Translations under genes and position numbers: made by a program | Assembly: GCF_003314435.2 (NCBI RefSeq) | Contig: NZ_QNVY02000001.1 | Location: 1,054,001 to 1,118,000, forward strand | Source: Flavobacterium petrolei | Lineage (GTDB): Bacteria > Bacteroidota > Bacteroidia > Flavobacteriales > Flavobacteriaceae | Direction: 5' to 3' | DNA length: 64,000 bases | The notes under the pieces: generated by a model | The model's database searches: none | What the model was told of the DNA's origin: nothing | The model's input: the letters and a program-made list of their open reading frames with translations, nothing else | In this document: positions 1-8,377 of the stretch, in pieces | How positions within the stretch are numbered: the stretch's first letter is position 1 | Layout of the letters: each line of letters opens with the position of its first letter

Positions 1-227
1 GGCAATTCCTTTTGTGGGTTGTATAAAAGCAATGATTTTTCCTCTTTCAATTCCAAAGCATAATTCCCTTGATTGAAGATAAACTTCGCATTTCCTTTTA
101 ATCCAAAATGAAACTGAATCAATCCACTGCTCACTTCACGCTGGGCTTGAAAGGCAATGGTACTGTCATTCTGAAAGCGAATGAGCGTAAAGTCATCTTC
201 AATTTTTATAATTTCCTGAGAACCCAT
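1..227 (-). CDS. AraC-family transcriptional regulator, N-terminal part (cut by window edge)
   Basis: Reverse-strand reading frame of 75 codons starting with ATG at 227 (MGSQEIIKIEDDFTLIRF...) and open to the window edge, so only the N-terminal sensing part is visible. The pattern (polar N-terminus, beta-rich stretch with FQAQREVSSGLIQFHFGLKG) resembles the ligand-binding part of flavobacterial AraC regulators; the DNA-binding domain would lie outside the window. It is divergent from hemA and shares a 228-bp intergenic region that holds an 8-bp inverted repeat. Family call rests on similarity recalled from flavobacterial genomes, not on a visible HTH. Confidence 0.6.
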   Translation of the reverse strand, partial: MGSQEIIKIEDDFTLIRFQNDSTIAFQAQREVSSGLIQFHFGLKGNAKFIFNQGNYALELKEEKSLLLYNPQKEL

Positions 228-271
228 AGCGATGTTTTTTTAATATGAAAATCATAATTATCAAACCTTTT

Positions 272-292
272 TATTTAGAACAACTCTAAATA
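272..292. promoter_or_regulatory. Inverted repeat, candidate operator between araC-like gene and hemA
   Basis: Perfect 8-bp inverted repeat TATTTAGA - 5 nt - TCTAAATA. Its half-site and spacing match the TTTAGA-N5-TCTAGA repeat in front of the FecA-like receptor at 36 kb. It lies just upstream of AAGGTTTG (262-269 read on the minus strand), a weak -7 box for the araC-like gene. A role as an iron-type operator is inference. Confidence 0.45.
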
Positions 293-422
293 GTTTAATT
301 CAAACGACTTGATTTCACTACAAAAATAGATTTTTTTACCGTAAAATAAGCCATTAGAATTAAAAAATCACTAAGCGATACAAAAAGAACTTCTAGCGTT
401 ACTTTTATAAAAACTATAATGA

Positions 423-430
423 TAATTTTG
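423..430 (+). promoter_or_regulatory. Putative -7 promoter box of hemA
   Basis: TAATTTTG matches the Bacteroidota -7 consensus TAnnTTTG and ends 25 nt before the chosen hemA ATG. No convincing -33 TTG was found at the usual distance. Confidence 0.4.
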
Positions 431-455
431 TTCCACTTTCTTGAAAAGTGCAAAT

Positions 456-1712
456 ATGGAAAACAATAACACATCAAAGCATCACTATTTTTACGCAGTT
501 GGATTGAGCTATAAAAAAGCAGATGCTGAGATTAGAGGTAAGTTTAGTTTAGACGCTGCTGCAAAAACGCGTTTGCTGGAACAAGCTAAGAATGAAGGAA
601 TAGAGAGTTTAATAGTCACTTCTACCTGCAACCGTACTGAAATTTACGGTTATGCGGAACATCCCTTTCAATTAATCAAATTAATTTGCGAGAATAGTCA
701 AGGCTCTGTTGAAGCGTTTCAAAAGGTAGGTTTTGTCTATAAGAATCAGGAAGCCATCAGCCACATGTTTCGTGTAGGAACTGGTTTAGACAGTCAGATT
801 CTGGGTGATTTTGAAATTATCGCACAAATAAGAAATTCCTTTTCACAGTCAAAATCGTTGGGTTTAGCCAATGCTTTTATGGAAAGATTAGTGAATGCAG
901 TTATCCAAGCTAGTAAAAAAATAAAAACAGATACAGAAATTAGTTCTGGCGCTACTTCGGTTTCTTTTGCCGCAGTTCGCTATATTATCAACAATGTGCA
1001 AGACATTGGAAACAAAAACATCCTCTTGTTTGGTACCGGAAAAATTGGTAGAAATACGTGTGAAAATTTAGTAAAACATACTAAAAACGAACATATTACG
1101 CTAATCAACAGAACCAAAGAGAAAGCAGAGAAATTAGCCGGAAAGTTAAATTTAATCGTAAAAGATTATTCTGAACTGCATTTGGAACTACAAAAAGCAG
1201 ATGTTGTTGTGGTAGCGACCGGTGCACAAAACCCTACTATTGACAAAGCGATTCTGAATTTGAAAAAACCAATGTTGATTTTGGATTTATCGATTCCGAA
1301 AAACGTGGATGAAAATGTGGAAGAAATTGATGGTGTTACCTTGATTCACATGGATTATTTGTCACAACTAACAGACGAAACTTTAGAAAATAGAAAAAAA
1401 CACATTCCTGCTGCTGAGGCGATCATCGAAGAAATTAAAGAGGAGTTTATAACTTGGACCAAAGGCAGAAAATTTGCACCGACAATCAATGCTTTGAAAG
1501 CAAAATTGAATGCGATAAAAACATCTGAATTAGATTTCCAAAGTAGAAAGATTTCAAATTTCAATGAAGAGCAAGCGGAGATTATCAGCAACAGAATTAT
1601 CCAAAAAATAACGACTCATTTCGCTAATCATTTGAAAGATGATGATACTATGGTAGATGAAAGTATTGAATGGATTGAGAAAGTTTTCAAAATAGGAGCG
1701 ACTACAAGATAA
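456..1712 (+). CDS. hemA: Glutamyl-tRNA reductase
   Basis: 418 aa. Reduces glutamyl-tRNA to glutamate-1-semialdehyde with NADPH, the first committed step of the C5 tetrapyrrole pathway. The catalytic cysteine is Cys58 in STCNRTEIYG; the conserved GTGLDSQILGDFEI segment follows near residue 110-125, and a Rossmann nucleotide motif (NILLFGTGKIGRNT) lies near residue 190; the C-terminal helical dimerisation domain is complete. An in-frame TTG lies 15 nt upstream, but the ATG at 456 gives the usual N-terminus and is preferred. The stop overlaps the hemC start (TAATG), so hemA-hemC-hemD look translationally coupled. hemL is not in this window. Confidence 0.97.
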   Translation: MENNNTSKHHYFYAVGLSYKKADAEIRGKFSLDAAAKTRLLEQAKNEGIESLIVTSTCNRTEIYGYAEHPFQLIKLICENSQGSVEAFQKVGFVYKNQEAISHMFRVGTGLDSQILGDFEIIAQIRNSFSQSKSLGLANAFMERLVNAVIQASKKIKTDTEISSGATSVSFAAVRYIINNVQDIGNKNILLFGTGKIGRNTCENLVKHTKNEHITLINRTKEKAEKLAGKLNLIVKDYSELHLELQKADVVVVATGAQNPTIDKAILNLKKPMLILDLSIPKNVDENVEEIDGVTLIHMDYLSQLTDETLENRKKHIPAAEAIIEEIKEEFITWTKGRKFAPTINALKAKLNAIKTSELDFQSRKISNFNEEQAEIISNRIIQKITTHFANHLKDDDTMVDESIEWIEKVFKIGATTR

Positions 1713-2629
1713 TGAGCAAAACAATACGAATAGGAACTCGCGATAGCGAACTCGCGCTTTGGCAAGCCCATACCGTCGAAAAAAAACTAAATGATTTAGG
1801 CTATAAAACCGAAATTTTAGCGGTAAAATCACAAGGAGATATCATCCTTGACAAACCACTTTACGAATTAGGAATCACAGGAATTTTTACTAAAACGCTT
1901 GATATCGCCATGATAAATGGCGATGTTGATATTGCGGTGCATTCCATGAAAGATGTTCCTACGGCTTTGCCAATAGGAATTGTTCAGGCGGCTGTTCTGG
2001 AAAGAGCGAATACGTTGGATATTTTGGTACACAAAGGAAACCTTGATTTTCTTAATGGCGAAGGAACAATTGCCACAGGAAGTTTGCGTCGTCAAGCACA
2101 ATGGCTGAACAAATATCCCAATCACAAAGTAGTGGATTTGCGTGGAAACGTAAATACGAGAATGAAGAAATTGCAGGAAAGCGATTGGAACGGAGCGGTT
2201 TTCGCGGCAGCAGGATTAGAGAGAATCAACTTGAAACCTTCTAATTATATCGATTTGGATTGGATGATTCCAGCGCCGGCTCAAGGTGCTATGGTTGTTG
2301 TTGCAATGGCAAATGATGAATTTTGCAGACAAGCGCTAAACGAACTTAACGATATTGATACCGAAGTATGTACACATATCGAAAGACAGTTTTTAAAAAC
2401 ACTCGAAGGCGGTTGTACGGCACCAATAGGCGCTTTAGCAGTTTTTGTAGAAGATGATATTTTGTTTAAAGGCGTTCTGTTTTCTATCGATGGAAAGCAA
2501 AAAATCGAAATTGAAAAAACCGTTCCGATGCAAGAATGGAAGAAATTAGGCTTTTATTGTGCCAAAGAAATTTTAGAAAATGGCGGAGCAGAATTGATGA
2601 CAGCAATTAAAATTAATTTGAAAAAATAA
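1712..2629 (+). CDS. hemC: Hydroxymethylbilane synthase (porphobilinogen deaminase)
   Basis: 305 aa, normal length. Polymerises four porphobilinogens into hydroxymethylbilane in the cytosol. Visible hallmarks: the N-terminal IRIGTRDSELALWQA segment, the HSMKDVPT motif, GSLRRQAQ and RGNVNTR in the active-site region, and the dipyrromethane-cofactor cysteine in LEGGCTAPIGA near residue 235. It starts on the A of the hemA stop (TAATG) and ends in the same way on hemD, giving 1-nt overlaps at both ends. Expected partners are hemB upstream in the pathway and hemD downstream, both in this cluster. Confidence 0.98.
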   Translation: MSKTIRIGTRDSELALWQAHTVEKKLNDLGYKTEILAVKSQGDIILDKPLYELGITGIFTKTLDIAMINGDVDIAVHSMKDVPTALPIGIVQAAVLERANTLDILVHKGNLDFLNGEGTIATGSLRRQAQWLNKYPNHKVVDLRGNVNTRMKKLQESDWNGAVFAAAGLERINLKPSNYIDLDWMIPAPAQGAMVVVAMANDEFCRQALNELNDIDTEVCTHIERQFLKTLEGGCTAPIGALAVFVEDDILFKGVLFSIDGKQKIEIEKTVPMQEWKKLGFYCAKEILENGGAELMTAIKINLKK

Positions 2630-3312
2630 TGAGCCAAACAAGCATTTTATCCACCAAAACATTGTCGGCAGAACAAAGGCAATTATTTATTGATGCTAAT
2701 TTTGATCTTTTAGAACAAGATTTCATCGAAATCAAAAACAACCTTTTTGAATTGAAAACAATCAACAATAACTTGATTTTTAGTAGCCAAAATGCTGTTT
2801 TAAGTTTGATAGAACAAAACGGTTGGGAAGTTTTAAAGACGAAACCTGTTTTTTGCGTAGGTATTAAAACCAAGGAGTTACTGGAGTCGCATGGCTTTAC
2901 AGTCGATGTTTATTTGGATTACGCATCTGAATTAGCTGAAATAATCACTTTGATTTACAATAAGGAAAGCTATACTTTTTTGAGCGGAAATTTGCGTAAA
3001 GAAACGTTGCCAGAAGCATTAAAAAGCGCAGGAATAACTTTTAATGAAATCGAGGTGTATCAAACAGCGCTTGCGCCTTTTAAAATATCAGACCAGGAAA
3101 ATTTTGACGGAATTTTATTTTTTAGTCCATCTGGTGTTGAAAGTTATTTGACAAACAATAAAATCAAGAATGAAGTTTGTTTTTGCATAGGCACTACTAC
3201 TGCATCAGCATTAGAAACAAAGAAAATTAAAAACATAGTAATTGCCGAAACACCAACTATCGAAGAGGTGATTGAGGAAGTTATTGCATATTATAAAACG
3301 GAAAGCATCTAG
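2629..3312 (+). CDS. hemD: Uroporphyrinogen-III synthase
   Basis: 227 aa. Cyclises hydroxymethylbilane with inversion of ring D to uroporphyrinogen III. HemD sequences diverge strongly; support here is the two-lobe pattern, [15 protein letters not shown] and the IEVYQTAL segment, [16 protein letters not shown], and a final [13 protein letters not shown] segment, plus its place directly after hemC with a TAATG overlap and before hemE. Length is slightly short of the 245-250 aa typical of proteobacterial enzymes, usual for Bacteroidota. Confidence 0.93.
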   Translation: MSQTSILSTKTLSAEQRQLFIDANFDLLEQDFIEIKNNLFELKTINNNLIFSSQNAVLSLIEQNGWEVLKTKPVFCVGIKTKELLESHGFTVDVYLDYASELAEIITLIYNKESYTFLSGNLRKETLPEALKSAGITFNEIEVYQTALAPFKISDQENFDGILFFSPSGVESYLTNNKIKNEVCFCIGTTTASALETKKIKNIVIAETPTIEEVIEEVIAYYKTESI

Positions 3313-3334
3313 CAATCTGCTAAAATTAAAATAC

Positions 3335-4360
3335 ATGATTAAGAACGACCTATTTTTAAGAGCACTAAAAGGAGAAACTGTACAACGTCCACCAGTTTGG
3401 ATGATGCGTCAAGCGGGAAGATATTTGCCGGAATTCATCGCTTTGCGTGATAAATATGATTTTTTCACGCGTTGTCAAACACCGGAATTAGCTGCTGAAA
3501 TCACGGTACAACCAATAAGAAGAATTGCTCCGGATGCTGCGATTTTGTTTTCGGATATTTTGGTAATTCCTCAAGCAATGGGAATCGAAGTAGAGATGAA
3601 ACCTAATTTTGGTCCGTATTTACCAAATCCAATTCGTACAATTCAAGATGTGGAGAAAGTCATCGTTCCAGATGTTCATGAAACATTAGGTTACGTTTTT
3701 GACGCTATCAAATTGACCAAAGAAATGTTGAATGATGAGGTGCCGTTAATTGGTTTCGCAGGTTCGCCTTGGACAATTATGTGTTATGCAGTGGAAGGGA
3801 AAGGTTCTAAAAGTTTTGATATGGCCAAGGGATTTTGTTTCCAACATCCAGAAGCAGCGCACGTTTTATTGCAAAAAATCACAGATACAACTATTTTATA
3901 CCTAAAAGAAAAAGTAAAAGCGGGAGTAAATGCCGTTCAAATTTTTGACTCTTGGGGCGGAATGTTATCTCCAGTGGATTATCAAGAATTCTCTTGGAAA
4001 TACATCAACCAAATCATTGAAGCTTTGGCAGATGATGCACCGGTAATTGTTTTTGGAAAAGGATGTTGGTTCGCATTAGGCGAAATGGGGAAAAGTAGAG
4101 CATCAGCATTAGGTGTTGACTGGACTTGTTCTCCAAGAAATGCAAGATACTTGTCTGGTGGAAACATCACGTTACAAGGAAATTTTGATCCTTCCAGATT
4201 GTTGTCTCCAATTCCGGTGATTAAGAAAATGGTACACGAAATGATCGATGAATTCGGAAAAGATAAATACATCGTGAATTTAGGTCACGGAATTTTACCA
4301 AATATTCCTGTGGATCACGCGAAAGCGTTTATTGATGCAGTGAAGGAATACAATCAGTAA
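3335..4360 (+). CDS. hemE: Uroporphyrinogen decarboxylase
   Basis: 341 aa. Removes four acetate carboxyls from uroporphyrinogen III to give coproporphyrinogen III. The two family signatures are visible: [15 protein letters not shown] near the N-terminus and [16 protein letters not shown] near residue 145; the catalytic aspartate sits in the segment [11 protein letters not shown]. The frame is open upstream into hemD (21 extra codons), but the ATG at 3335, giving [13 protein letters not shown], is the usual start and lies 22 nt after the hemD stop. Last gene before the REP/transposase insertion. Confidence 0.97.
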   Translation: MIKNDLFLRALKGETVQRPPVWMMRQAGRYLPEFIALRDKYDFFTRCQTPELAAEITVQPIRRIAPDAAILFSDILVIPQAMGIEVEMKPNFGPYLPNPIRTIQDVEKVIVPDVHETLGYVFDAIKLTKEMLNDEVPLIGFAGSPWTIMCYAVEGKGSKSFDMAKGFCFQHPEAAHVLLQKITDTTILYLKEKVKAGVNAVQIFDSWGGMLSPVDYQEFSWKYINQIIEALADDAPVIVFGKGCWFALGEMGKSRASALGVDWTCSPRNARYLSGGNITLQGNFDPSRLLSPIPVIKKMVHEMIDEFGKDKYIVNLGHGILPNIPVDHAKAFIDAVKEYNQ

Positions 4361-4379
4361 TATTTATTTTACTGTATTT

Positions 4380-4408
4380 CCTGCAAGGTTTTTTTTGAAC
4401 CTTGTAGG
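4380..4408 (+). repeat. REP-like hairpin 1 (upstream pair)
   Basis: 11-bp arms CCTGCAAGGTT / AACCTTGTAGG around a 7-nt T-rich loop, one mismatch. First element of an inverted pair; its partner starts 32 nt downstream on the other strand. Confidence 0.8.
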
Positions 4409-4440
4409 TGTTTTTTAAAATTTTGCTGACATGGTTTATA

Positions 4441-4466
4441 CCTACAAGGTTAAAAAACCTTGCAGG
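4441..4466 (-). repeat. REP-like hairpin 2 (upstream pair)
   Basis: Arms CCTACAAGGTT / AACCTTGCAGG with a 4-nt loop. Read on the minus strand it is a copy of hairpin 1 followed by TATAA, so hairpins 1 and 2 face each other in BIME-like fashion. It ends about 20 nt before the transposase start codon. Confidence 0.8.
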
Positions 4467-4486
4467 ATCAACTTAAAATGTATAAT

Positions 4487-5038
4487 ATGAAATTAGAAGT
4501 TTTAGAAAAAGATTGCTATTATCATATTTACAATAAAGGAATTAATGGTGCTCCTATTTTCGAAAATGATGAAAACAAAATTTTCTTTTTAAAACAACTT
4601 TCAAAATATTTATTGGGTAAAATCTCAATATTTGGATATTGCTTAATGGATAATCATTTTCATTTAATTATCCGATTAAATGAAGATGAGAAAATAGTGA
4701 CACAGGCATTTTCTAATTTTTTTAATTCTTATGCTAAAGCTTTTAATAAACATATAGACAGAACCGGAAGCTTATTTGAAAAACATTTTAAGAGGATAAA
4801 GCTAAACGATGAAAATTATTTGAAACAATTGATACTATATGTGCATTTGAATCCGAAGCATCATTTAGATTTAAAATTTCAGGATTATAAGTATTCTTCC
4901 TATCAAGCTTTTATTTCCATTAAAGAAACAAAAATAGAGAAAGAAGAAGTGTTGAAGCTGTTTGGAGGTATAGAAAATTTCGTTTTTTGTCACAATCAAA
5001 AAAATTATTTTTTAACTGAAAAACACACATTTGAGTAA
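4487..5038 (+). CDS. REP-associated tyrosine transposase (RAYT, Y1_Tnp/IS200-like)
   Basis: 183 aa single-domain Y1 transposase. The HUH metal site is YCLMDNHFHLIIRL (His57, His59) and the probable nucleophile is Tyr82 in FFNSYAKAFNK; the conserved RTGSLFEKHFKR and LILYVHLNPKHH blocks follow. RAYTs are domesticated IS200-like enzymes that act on REP hairpins. Two hairpins precede and two follow the gene, which matches that role. ATG at 4478 (three codons longer) is an alternative start; an in-frame TTG at 4460 lies inside hairpin 2 and is unlikely. It interrupts hemE and hemF, both intact. The frame is intact, so it may be active. Confidence 0.9.
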   Translation: MKLEVLEKDCYYHIYNKGINGAPIFENDENKIFFLKQLSKYLLGKISIFGYCLMDNHFHLIIRLNEDEKIVTQAFSNFFNSYAKAFNKHIDRTGSLFEKHFKRIKLNDENYLKQLILYVHLNPKHHLDLKFQDYKYSSYQAFISIKETKIEKEEVLKLFGGIENFVFCHNQKNYFLTEKHTFE

Positions 5039-5050
5039 TATTGTTTCAAT

Positions 5051-5076
5051 CTTGTAAGGTTTTTTTAACCTTACAG
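5051..5076 (+). repeat. REP-like hairpin 3 (downstream pair)
   Basis: CTTGTAAGGTT / AACCTTACAG arms with a T-rich loop, more diverged than hairpins 1, 2 and 4. Begins 12 nt after the transposase stop and may also work as its terminator. Confidence 0.7.
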
Positions 5077-5110
5077 CTAAGTTAGATTAGGAATATCATC
5101 ACTAGTTATA

Positions 5111-5137
5111 CCTACAAGGTTTTGGAAACCTTGCAGG
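5111..5137 (-). repeat. REP-like hairpin 4 (downstream pair)
   Basis: CCTACAAGGTT / AACCTTGCAGG around TTGGA-type loop. Preceded by TTATA exactly like hairpin 2, so the inverted-pair arrangement is repeated on the downstream side, with a 34-nt spacer. Confidence 0.8.
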
Positions 5138-5197
5138 AAAGCAAGATGTTTACGTTTGAAATATTTAATAAGTTAGTTGCTGCAAAGCAAATTTATA

Positions 5198-6106
5198 ATG
5201 AAAAATCAATTTTACACCTACATACAAAACCTTCAAGACCAAATCTGTAAAGGATTGGAAGCTGTTGAAGGTCAAGCCAAATTCCGAGAAGACCTTTGGG
5301 AACGTCCGGAAGGCGGAGGCGGAAGAACCCGCGTGATAGAAAACGGAAAGGTTTTCGAAAAAGGCGGAGTTAATATTTCGGCAGTTCACGGGAAATTGCC
5401 CGAAGCCATGCAGAAAATGTTCAATGTAGGCGAAGCTGATTTTTTTGCCTGTGGATTGAGTTTGGTATTACATCCGAAAAATCCAATGACACCAACCGTT
5501 CATGCCAATTGGCGTTATTTCGAAATGTACGATGAGAACGGAAATGTAATCCAGCAATGGTTTGGAGGCGGACAGGATTTAACCCCATATTATCTGTTTG
5601 AAGAAGATGCAATTCATTTTCATCAAACTTGTAAAACCGCTTGCGACAAACATAATCCGGAGTTTTATCCAAAATATAAGAAACAATGTGATGCCTATTT
5701 CTGGAACGTTCACCGCAATGAAGCACGAGGAATTGGTGGATTGTTTTTCGATTATTGCAAAGCAACAGATGACATGAGTATGCAAAATTGGTACAACTTT
5801 GTAACCGAAGTTGGAAATAGTTTCCTGCAAGCTTATGTTCCCATTGTTGAAAAACGAAAAAACTTACCGTATACTCCAGAACAAAGAACGTGGCAGGAAA
5901 TCCGTCGCGGTCGTTATGTCGAGTTTAATTTGGTTCATGACAAAGGCACTTTATTTGGTCTAAAAACTAACGGAAGAATCGAAAGTATCCTGATGAGTTT
6001 ACCACCACATGTGCAATGGGTATACGACCATCACGCTGAACCTGGAAGCGAAGAAGAAAAATTAGTAAACGTATTAGAAACCCCAAAAAGTTGGATTGCA
6101 GATTGA
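5198..6106 (+). CDS. hemF: Oxygen-dependent coproporphyrinogen-III oxidase
   Basis: 302 aa. Oxidatively decarboxylates two propionates of coproporphyrinogen III to give protoporphyrinogen IX, using O2. Strong family segments: FREDLWERPEGGGGRTRV, GGGQDLTPYYLFEEDA, FHQTCKTACD, RGIGGLFFDY and GRYVEFNLVHDKGT, followed by ESILMSLPP. The frame extends upstream to a TTG at 5177 but ATG at 5198 gives the expected start. An O2-dependent HemF instead of HemN fits an aerobic lifestyle. Separated from hemE by the RAYT/REP unit. Confidence 0.97.
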   Translation: MKNQFYTYIQNLQDQICKGLEAVEGQAKFREDLWERPEGGGGRTRVIENGKVFEKGGVNISAVHGKLPEAMQKMFNVGEADFFACGLSLVLHPKNPMTPTVHANWRYFEMYDENGNVIQQWFGGGQDLTPYYLFEEDAIHFHQTCKTACDKHNPEFYPKYKKQCDAYFWNVHRNEARGIGGLFFDYCKATDDMSMQNWYNFVTEVGNSFLQAYVPIVEKRKNLPYTPEQRTWQEIRRGRYVEFNLVHDKGTLFGLKTNGRIESILMSLPPHVQWVYDHHAEPGSEEEKLVNVLETPKSWIAD

Positions 6107-6197
6107 TGATTAACGATTTTTGATTTCAGATTTTCTGTCATCAACATTTCTTTTCAAATCATAAATCAGCAATCGCTAATCTAAAATCTAAAATCAT
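6107..6197. repeat. Degenerate 7-8 bp periodic AT-rich tract before hemB
   Basis: The hemF-hemB gap is built of loosely repeated AATC/AAATC units (for example AATCATAAATCAGCAATC, then CTAATCTAAAATC) at about 8-nt spacing. No promoter box was recognised. Similar periodic tracts occur at 8.86-8.98 kb and around the four-helix-bundle gene at 15.3 kb. Confidence 0.4.
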
Positions 6198-7190
6198 ATG
6201 TTCCCATTACACAGAGGCAGAAGATTAAGAACGAATGAATCTATCCGTAGTTTAGTTCGTGAAACCAGTTTGAGTCCAGCGGATTTCATGTTTCCTATGT
6301 TTATTGCTGAAGGTGAAAACTACAAAGTAGAAATCCCTTCCATGCCAGGAATATTTCGTCGTTCGATAGATTTAACGGTAGAAGAAGTGAAAGAAATATT
6401 TGCATTGGGAATTCGTGCGGTGAATATTTATGTAAAAGTAAGTGAGAATTTAAAAGATAACGAAGGAAATGAAGCTTGGAATCCAAACGGATTAATGCAA
6501 AATGCCATTCGTGCCATCAAAGCCGCTTGTCCGGAAATGATTGTAATGCCTGACGTAGCTTTGGATCCCTATTCTATTTATGGACATGACGGAATCATTG
6601 CAAACGGTGATGTAGAAAACGATTCGACGAACGCAGCCTTAGTAAAAATGGCCGTTTCTCACGCGCAAGCCGGTGCCGACTTTGTAGCGCCAAGTGATAT
6701 GATGGACGGGCGCGTATTGCGTTTGCGTGAAGGTCTTGATGCTGCAGGTTTTCATAACGTAGGAATCATGAGTTATTCAGCAAAATATGCTTCTGCATTT
6801 TACGGACCATTCCGTGATGCATTAGACAGCGCTCCTGTTGACGCCACTGAAATTCCAAAAGATAAAAAAACTTACCAAATGGATTATGCCAATCGCATCG
6901 AAGCTATCAAAGAAGCGTTGTGGGACGTGGAAGAAGGCGCTGATATGGTTATGGTAAAACCAGGGATTGCCTATTTAGACATCGTTCGCGAAGTTAAAAA
7001 CGCGGTAAATGTTCCAGTAACGGTTTACCACGTTTCGGGTGAATATGCAATGATCAAAGCCGCTGCCGAAAGAGGTTGGTTGGATCATGATCAGATAATG
7101 ATGGAACAATTAATGTGTATCAAACGCGCCGGAGCCAGTTTGATTTCGACTTATTTTGCCAAAGAAGCCGCAATACTTTTAAACAAATAA
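6198..7190 (+). CDS. hemB: Porphobilinogen synthase (delta-aminolevulinate dehydratase)
   Basis: 330 aa. Condenses two 5-aminolevulinates to porphobilinogen. The Schiff-base lysines lie in MSYSAKYASAFYGPF and in the C-terminal DMVMVKPGIAYLD segment; the N-terminal RGRRLRTNESIR block is typical. The metal-binding loop reads DVALDPYSIYGHDG, lacking the triple-cysteine zinc site, so this belongs to the Mg-dependent, zinc-free catalytic-site class. ATG at 6198 is directly preceded by the AT-rich tract. The next gene starts 2 nt after the stop. Confidence 0.97.
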   Translation: MFPLHRGRRLRTNESIRSLVRETSLSPADFMFPMFIAEGENYKVEIPSMPGIFRRSIDLTVEEVKEIFALGIRAVNIYVKVSENLKDNEGNEAWNPNGLMQNAIRAIKAACPEMIVMPDVALDPYSIYGHDGIIANGDVENDSTNAALVKMAVSHAQAGADFVAPSDMMDGRVLRLREGLDAAGFHNVGIMSYSAKYASAFYGPFRDALDSAPVDATEIPKDKKTYQMDYANRIEAIKEALWDVEEGADMVMVKPGIAYLDIVREVKNAVNVPVTVYHVSGEYAMIKAAAERGWLDHDQIMMEQLMCIKRAGASLISTYFAKEAAILLNK

Positions 7191-7192
7191 AC

Positions 7193-7702
7193 ATGAAAAA
7201 ATGTTTAATAATAGCGGTTTTACTGCTTTCCAATAGCATTTTTGCACAAGTTGAGGTAGTTGCTACTTTCATCGAGAAATGGGATAATTCCAAAGATTAT
7301 TTAATAGCCGTTGCAGTAGCTATGCCGGAGGATAAATATGATTACAAGCCTGCTGAACGTGAAATGTCATTTAGAGAACAATTATTTCACATACAAGACA
7401 ACATGAATTGGTTGGGTACAACACATTTTTCGGAAGAGAAATATGTGAAAAAAGAAGTGGTAAAAGGACTTTCAAAAGCGAAAATGATCCAAGAAATAAA
7501 AGCCTCTTTTGATAAAGCAAAAGCATTTGTACAAAAAACCAATGATGCTGAATTATCCCAAAAAGTAGATTTTTTTGCTGGTCCAAAATCAAAATTGCAA
7601 ATACTCAACTTGATGCAAGATCATGTTACCCATCACAGAGCACAAATTTTAGTATATTTGAATTTGAATCAAATTCAGCCGCCCAAATATATTGGTTGGT
7701 AA
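7193..7702 (+). CDS. Secreted DinB-superfamily protein
   Basis: 169 aa. N-terminal signal peptide (MKKCLIIAVLLLSNSIFAQ) followed by a DinB-like four-helix fold: metal-site histidines are expected in SFREQLFHIQDNMNW and DHVTHHRAQILVYL, the latter being the usual HxxxH(R)xQ pattern. Members of this superfamily bind a divalent metal and include thiol-dependent transferases, but the substrate of this one cannot be read. Start chosen at ATG 7193, 2 nt after hemB, since upstream codons in frame run inside hemB. It probably rides on the hemB transcript; no haem link is known. Confidence 0.8.
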   Translation: MKKCLIIAVLLLSNSIFAQVEVVATFIEKWDNSKDYLIAVAVAMPEDKYDYKPAEREMSFREQLFHIQDNMNWLGTTHFSEEKYVKKEVVKGLSKAKMIQEIKASFDKAKAFVQKTNDAELSQKVDFFAGPKSKLQILNLMQDHVTHHRAQILVYLNLNQIQPPKYIGW

Positions 7703-7741
7703 TTTTTAGTGATTTAGATTCTTAAAATTAAAAAGAATATT

Positions 7742-8128
7742 ATGAGAAAGACGTTGTTTTTATTTGCCGTTTTAGCCTTTGCTTCTTGTAAAAAAGAAGA
7801 AGTCAAAAAAGAACCTTTATACCCAACCACTACCGAAGAAGTTGCCCAAACTCCAGAGGAATTAGGAGAGGAAATTTTTAAAGGAAAAGGAAATTGTGTT
7901 GCCTGTCATCAAGTAGACAAGAAAGTGATAGGGCCAAGTCTGCAGGACATTGCTAAGATTTACAAAGATAAAAATGCAAGTATCGTAACGTTTTTAAAAG
8001 GCGAAGGTGAACCTATTGTTGACCCAAGCCAGTATGAAGTGATGAAAACAAACTTCGCGGTTACGAAAGCGATGTCTGATGATGAATTGAAAGCTTTAGA
8101 AGCTTACGTATATTCAAATTTGAAATAA
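7742..8128 (+). CDS. Cytochrome c-type lipoprotein (single haem)
   Basis: 128 aa. Lipoprotein signal with lipobox FASC (Cys16), then an acidic/lysine linker and a class-I cytochrome c domain with the haem motif CVACH (Cys52, Cys55, His56); the sixth ligand is probably the Met in YEVMKTNFAVTKAMSDDEL. Predicted periplasm-facing, membrane-anchored electron carrier, similar to small c-type cytochromes of Bacteroidota. Electron partner unknown. Downstream lies one copy of the dispersed structured repeat. Confidence 0.88.
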   Translation: MRKTLFLFAVLAFASCKKEEVKKEPLYPTTTEEVAQTPEELGEEIFKGKGNCVACHQVDKKVIGPSLQDIAKIYKDKNASIVTFLKGEGEPIVDPSQYEVMKTNFAVTKAMSDDELKALEAYVYSNLK

Positions 8129-8154
8129 TTTACACTGAACTTGTTTCAGTATCA

Positions 8155-8253
8155 GGAGCTAATCCCGCTATTCGCTGTATTCCCGATAAATAAAAACTAC
8201 GGCTAAAAAGCCTTATTTTTCTAAATCGGGAGATGTCGCTGCTATCGGGGCTA
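8155..8253 (-). repeat. Dispersed structured repeat, copy A
   Basis: Read on the minus strand it begins TAGCCCCGATAGCAGCG, contains a central hairpin (AAGGCTTTTTAGCC) and ends with AGCGGGATTAGCTCC. It shares conserved ends with four other copies in the window. Located between the cytochrome c gene and ogt. Confidence 0.75.
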
Positions 8254-8377
8254 AAATACAAGAACCATTCGTCTTTGCGAGTGGTTTTTTTATGTTCAAA
8301 ACGTTCTGATTTTTATTTCTTATTGAACTTTTTTACTTCTTTAGGAACAATGTGGTTAATTTTTTTATCTTTAAAAT

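Noticed and set aside
3272-3334. Longer hemE start inside hemD
   Set aside because: Adds 21 residues not found in the family; ATG at 3335 gives the normal N-terminus.
4380-5137. CRISPR-like array from the four hairpins
   Set aside because: Only four palindromes with unequal spacing in inverted pairs around a Y1 transposase; no spacers and no cas genes.
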